Shown here piece after piece: positions 61,210-64,000 of a stretch of 64,000 bases of DNA. Each line of letters starts with the position of its first letter. Position 1 is the first letter of the stretch. The DNA is from Sporosarcina ureae (GTDB lineage: Bacteria; Bacillota; Bacilli; Bacillales_A; Planococcaceae): the NCBI RefSeq assembly GCF_002082015.1, contig NZ_CP015109.1:2199001-2263000 (forward strand), written 5' to 3'. A program made the position numbers and the translations under genes. The notes under the pieces are model-generated. The model was given only the letters and a program-made list of their open reading frames with translations. It had not been told where the DNA came from and ran no database searches.

Positions 61210-61256
61210 TATCTCGAATTCAAGGTAATCATATAATATTCACTATGCCATGTCAA
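61210..61256 (-). promoter_or_regulatory. mhqR promoter with operator
   Basis: On the minus strand TTGACA (61256-61251) and TATGAT (61233-61228) are 17 bp apart. The near-palindrome TACCTTGAA/TTCGAGATA (61227-61210) covers the start site, consistent with autorepression by MhqR. Confidence 0.7.
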
Positions 61257-61412
61257 ACCGTATGTTTGTAAAAACATCTACAATTCTTGGATTATTTGCG
61301 TGGAGAGTAGTTCAACCAGTGGAAAAGGTGAAACGAAAGGGGGGAGGCTACCCTGCTAGATCAGTAGCCTCCGCACATTAGAATCTGGTAGTAGACTTCA
61401 ATGCATAGTAGT

Positions 61413-62375
61413 TTATAGCGCTGCATCGTTCTGGAAGTTCATGACAAAATGACTCGCATCATGGTAAACTCCGAAAACGTATCCTTGATCTTTGAAAAAG
61501 TTCAAAATTTCAGGGAGTGCTTCTAAAGTTTGCGGTTTTTCGTGCATCAATACAATTTCTTTATCCGAAGTAGTGTTTTGTTTAATGTTTTGTACGATTT
61601 GAGCTGGGTTACCTGGAAGATCCCAATCTCGTGAATCGATCGTCCAATCCCAAATTTTAATATGGGCGTCTGCCAGTTGTTTCCGTATGTACTCACCGTT
61701 CAATCCAGGTGCCGATCCATAAGGAGGGCGCACTAAACGAGGAGTGGTTCCTGTTATTTCATGGATGAGATCCAGTGATTCAAGCATCTCGGGTACAAAC
61801 TGTTGATCAGCGTAAAGTGCTTGATAATTGTGCGTCATGCTATGGCCGCCAATATAGTGACCTTCTTGCGCTGCACGTTTTACACTTGCTTGGAGATGTT
61901 CTTTCTTTAAATTATTTCCTTGCATGAAAAATGTAGCTTTCGCGTCATGTGCATCCAATATATCTAAAAACTGCTCAGTCCATTTGCTCGGACCATCATC
62001 AAAAGTTACATACACTACTTTTTCAGGTTCATTCTCTTCTGGAGACTGTTCTGTACTTGTATCAGTAGGCATTTCTGTTTGCCCTTCAGTAGACGTTTCC
62101 GTTTCCTCCGGTTCTATTGTAGGGAATACTTCAGGTTCAGTACTAGGTTCTTCTGGTGGTGTACTAGGTTCTGGCTGATCGTTTGATGTCGGCGTTTCGA
62201 TTGGTTCAGGTTTGGTTACAGGTTGATTCGATGTACTAGGTTGTTCGCGGAAAGAATATGACGTTCCAACAAAAAGAACAGTACCCGATAGAACAAGAAG
62301 AATGAGTAGAAGCAGAAAATATCTTTTCTTCAACTTTCGTCTTTTCTGTCCGACTTGTTGAGGTAGCGTACTCAT
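61413..62375 (-). CDS. Membrane-anchored polysaccharide deacetylase
   Basis: A 320-residue NodB-type deacetylase: N-terminal cytoplasmic basic stretch, one membrane helix (about 18-38), a Pro/Thr/Glu/Ser-rich linker (about 45-125) and a catalytic domain. Motifs are TFDDGPS, HSMTHN (zinc His pair), RPPYGS, DWTIDSRDW and VLMHEKPQT. It removes acetyl groups from peptidoglycan or another wall polymer, a lysozyme-resistance mechanism. AGGAGG precedes the ATG. It is downstream of sigV-rsiV on the same strand. Confidence 0.92.
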   Translation of the reverse strand: MSTLPQQVGQKRRKLKKRYFLLLLILLVLSGTVLFVGTSYSFREQPSTSNQPVTKPEPIETPTSNDQPEPSTPPEEPSTEPEVFPTIEPEETETSTEGQTEMPTDTSTEQSPEENEPEKVVYVTFDDGPSKWTEQFLDILDAHDAKATFFMQGNNLKKEHLQASVKRAAQEGHYIGGHSMTHNYQALYADQQFVPEMLESLDLIHEITGTTPRLVRPPYGSAPGLNGEYIRKQLADAHIKIWDWTIDSRDWDLPGNPAQIVQNIKQNTTSDKEIVLMHEKPQTLEALPEILNFFKDQGYVFGVYHDASHFVMNFQNDAAL

Positions 62376-62457
62376 AAAATATATAGCCTCCTATCAATTT
62401 GTGTTGAATAGACCGATTTTCATCGTATGTATGTATAAAAACTCCCTTACTTCATAA

Positions 62458-62493
62458 GGACAACAGCAGACGAACTCCATCATCTGCTGTTGT
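62458..62493. other. Hairpin between rsiV and the deacetylase gene
   Basis: GGACAACAGCAGA pairs with TCTGCTGTTGT around CGAACTCCATCA. There is no T run on the minus strand, so it may be a processing or stability hairpin, allowing read-through from sigV-rsiV. Confidence 0.5.
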
Positions 62494-62501
62494 AACATCA
62501 T

Positions 62502-63374
62502 TTACTGAATATATGTGTCACTAACTAGGGCATCCTGTAAAATATCTGAAGGAATCTCAAATGTGACGACGCCCATATAACCTGGTGCTACTTCGTACTG
62601 ATCAAACGAAATGACGAGTGTATGATCCGCAGTAATGTAGAAGTCTTGATTGGTTTGAATGGAGTCGAATTCAATGTCCGCTCCTTCGATAGCTAAGTAC
62701 GCAGTGTTTTCATCTTCTTCCATTTGTCGCGTCATCTCTTTTTTTATATAGGCAGTGATGATTTCCACATAGGAATCGTCTTTAAAGAGACTCGGTAAGG
62801 TAAGGAGAATGTGATGTTGTTTATCAATCGTATCGTATTGCATTTCAGTGGAAGAAGATCCAGCCGTAGTGGTTTCATAACGCGCAATGGACAAAATTTG
62901 TTCTGTATCGGTTTTTACTTCATAACCTGAATCCACGCCTAAATGACCGCTACCTGCCTCTTCCAGTCTGGCGATTTCCTCTTCAAATTTCGTAAAGAGC
63001 GCTTTGTTTTCTTCGATATACTTTTCATTTAAAGCAGTTTGCAATCCTTCGTTTTCCAACCCATCGATTGCCGGCGTTTCCATGTTTGCCTGATACGTTT
63101 CCTTTTCCATTGTTAAGGTTTCGATCGTGAAAACTTGCACGATGGAACCGAGAACGGGAATGTTCACTAGCGAATTGGCGAAAGTCGGGCTAGCATTAAT
63201 GCTACCCACGAATAAAGTAGCCGCAGCAGCAATTCCGATCGACCAGTTTCTCATAGGGGAGCGCTTCTTATTCGTGTTTTTTGCACGTTGAATAGAATCT
63301 TTCACTACATGATCCAGCTCGGGAGGAATTTCAATATCGTCATAGTCTTTCTTCAACTTGTTCATCCGTTTCAT
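62502..63374 (-). CDS. rsiV: RsiV-like anti-sigma factor
   Basis: A 290-residue membrane protein: cytoplasmic N-terminus (1-44) that would hold the sigma factor, one membrane helix (about 45-62) and an extracytoplasmic region with DUF4179- and DUF3298-type sequence (about 80-290; EKQHHILLTLPSLFKDD-like and SFDQYEVAPGYMGVVTFEIP). RsiV in B. subtilis binds lysozyme directly and is then cleaved. The start overlaps the sigma gene by 4 bp. Assignment as RsiV rests on domain order and genetic context. Confidence 0.82.
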   Translation of the reverse strand: MKRMNKLKKDYDDIEIPPELDHVVKDSIQRAKNTNKKRSPMRNWSIGIAAAATLFVGSINASPTFANSLVNIPVLGSIVQVFTIETLTMEKETYQANMETPAIDGLENEGLQTALNEKYIEENKALFTKFEEEIARLEEAGSGHLGVDSGYEVKTDTEQILSIARYETTTAGSSSTEMQYDTIDKQHHILLTLPSLFKDDSYVEIITAYIKKEMTRQMEEDENTAYLAIEGADIEFDSIQTNQDFYITADHTLVISFDQYEVAPGYMGVVTFEIPSDILQDALVSDTYIQ

Positions 63375-63868
63375 TCCAAATCCCCCTTTTCAATTTCTAT
63401 ACGCAGTTTCTTTAAAGTCCGGTAAAGCCTGGTTTTCACGGTATTACTGTTTTCGTCTAAGATGGCTGCTACTTCGTCAATCTTCAAGTCCTCAAAGAAG
63501 CGTAAAATAATTAACGATTTTTCATCCGGAGAAAGTGTATCTAGCGCATCTAGTAAATCTATATCCGTTGGTTCATCTTCTGTTTGTGGTAAATAGCCAT
63601 CCAGAACTTCATCATCCATCACCATCATTCGTTGATGCTTGCGAATAAAATCGATGGACGTATTCACGAGTATCCGATAAAACCACGTCTTTAAATACTT
63701 GGTTTCTTCTAGGCGATGAATGGATTTTAACGCTTTGAAAATCGAGTCTTGCACAATATCCAACGCGTTTTCTTTGTTTTTCACATAGCTATAGGCGAGC
63801 CGATAATGAGCATTTTGGTTTTCAATTAAAAATTGCTCCACCTGCTCTATTTTTTTATTTTTTGTCAT
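63371..63868 (-). CDS. sigV: ECF sigma factor, SigV-like
   Basis: A 165-residue ECF sigma factor with region 2 (AYSYVKNKENALDIVQDSIF, FYRILVNTSIDFIRKHQR) and region 4 (LDTLSPDEKSLIILRFFEDLKIDE, NTVKTRLYRTLKKLR). I choose ATG 63868; the open frame reaches 63943, but a sigma-factor promoter (63926-63952) lies inside that extension, so it cannot all be translated from that promoter. An intermediate ATG at 63901 has no ribosome site. Translationally coupled to rsiV. Confidence 0.9.
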   Translation of the reverse strand: MTKNKKIEQVEQFLIENQNAHYRLAYSYVKNKENALDIVQDSIFKALKSIHRLEETKYLKTWFYRILVNTSIDFIRKHQRMMVMDDEVLDGYLPQTEDEPTDIDLLDALDTLSPDEKSLIILRFFEDLKIDEVAAILDENSNTVKTRLYRTLKKLRIEIEKGDLE

Positions 63869-63925
63869 GACAAAAGGGTCACCTTCTTCAATTTTAAACA
63901 TGTCGCGATCACGTCTTACTCTTTT

Positions 63926-63952
63926 GACGGACAGCTTCCGCAAAAAGTTTGG
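63926..63952 (-). promoter_or_regulatory. ECF-type autoregulatory promoter
   Basis: On the minus strand CCAAAC (63952-63947) and CGTC (63929-63926) are 17 bp apart; this fits the AAC/CGTC pattern of ECF promoters. It sits just upstream of sigV, as expected for autoregulation. The remaining bases to 64000 show nothing recognisable. Confidence 0.6.
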
Positions 63953-64000
63953 ATTTTATATAAAAAAGGAAACATGATGACAAGGATCCCGTTTAGAGAG

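Noticed and set aside
1..64000. tRNA, rRNA, prophage or transposase genes
   Set aside because: I looked for conserved tRNA and rRNA sequences and transposase or integrase motifs and recognised none; a dedicated search could still find degenerate copies.

Overview
The window looks like a chromosomal segment of a low-to-mid GC, Gram-positive, spore-former-type Bacillales bacterium. I would place it in the Planococcaceae, close to Sporosarcina. This rests on the gene repertoire: LiaIHFSR-type envelope stress genes, YhfI, YlbC, YxcD, DUF2187, MhqR regulon, SigV/RsiV, an S-box, a TPP riboswitch, Gram-positive lipoproteins and ectABC. It also rests on the AAGGAGG-type ribosome sites throughout. No rRNA, tRNA, CRISPR array, phage gene or intact transposase was seen.

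Layout. 1-4.2 kb: hutG-gltS (glutamate from histidine breakdown) facing a LysR regulator and an EamA exporter, then a LysR gene that has lost its DNA-binding half and a DUF2187 protein. 4.4-8.2 kb: a CstR-controlled sulfane-sulfur (persulfide) module of DsrE, TusA-rhodanese, rhodanese-MBL dioxygenase, TusA and TauE, with three matching operators. 8.4-11.5 kb: SAM riboswitch with MetY, then a betaine-type BCCT transporter. 11.9-17 kb: small genes, an ABC ATPase remnant, and an OmpR/histidine kinase pair with a small membrane ORF wedged between them. 17-22.3 kb: duplicated non-coding repeat, liaI-H-F-S-R-like operon, a DnaA-box cluster and uppP. 22.3-32.5 kb: palindromic repeats, yhfI, rRNA methyltransferase, membrane/lipoprotein genes, photolyase facing a B12-binding protein, and an HrtBA-like ABC exporter.

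33.3-36.1 kb: TPP-riboswitch operon tenI-thiS-thiG-thiF. 36.1-39.1 kb: separate HMA metallochaperone, CPG-motif P1B ATPase and Crp/Fnr regulator, with an Fnr-type palindrome upstream. 39.1-42.7 kb: a solitary purC and the ectoine operon ectABC behind a consensus promoter and long leader. 43.3-53.9 kb: SodC lipoprotein, small envelope genes, YlbC-like CAP protein, cold-shock protein, phosphate transporter with its DUF47 partner, ChrA, Bcr/CflA exporter, fumC and a PCYCGC lipoprotein. 54.6-56.8 kb: acetyltransferases and a Dph6-like PP-loop enzyme. 56.9-61.2 kb: yceI and an MhqR-controlled quinone/catechol detoxification operon. 61.4-64 kb: sigV-rsiV with a membrane-anchored polysaccharide deacetylase downstream.

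The most unusual signal is not a protein family. Four intergenic arrays (12.65-12.78, 32.64-33.31, 42.81-43.24 and 54.08-54.52 kb) repeat a CGCTC core followed by AAT, ATA or TAT every 20-21 bp, i.e. about two helical turns or seven codons, with variable spacers and different higher-order periods (42, 63, about 175 and about 195 bp). Three of the four sit just beyond a terminator and are bounded by G-rich and C-rich ends. I do not know a named family for them. Second is a cluster of at least six DnaA-box-like sequences at 21281-21432.
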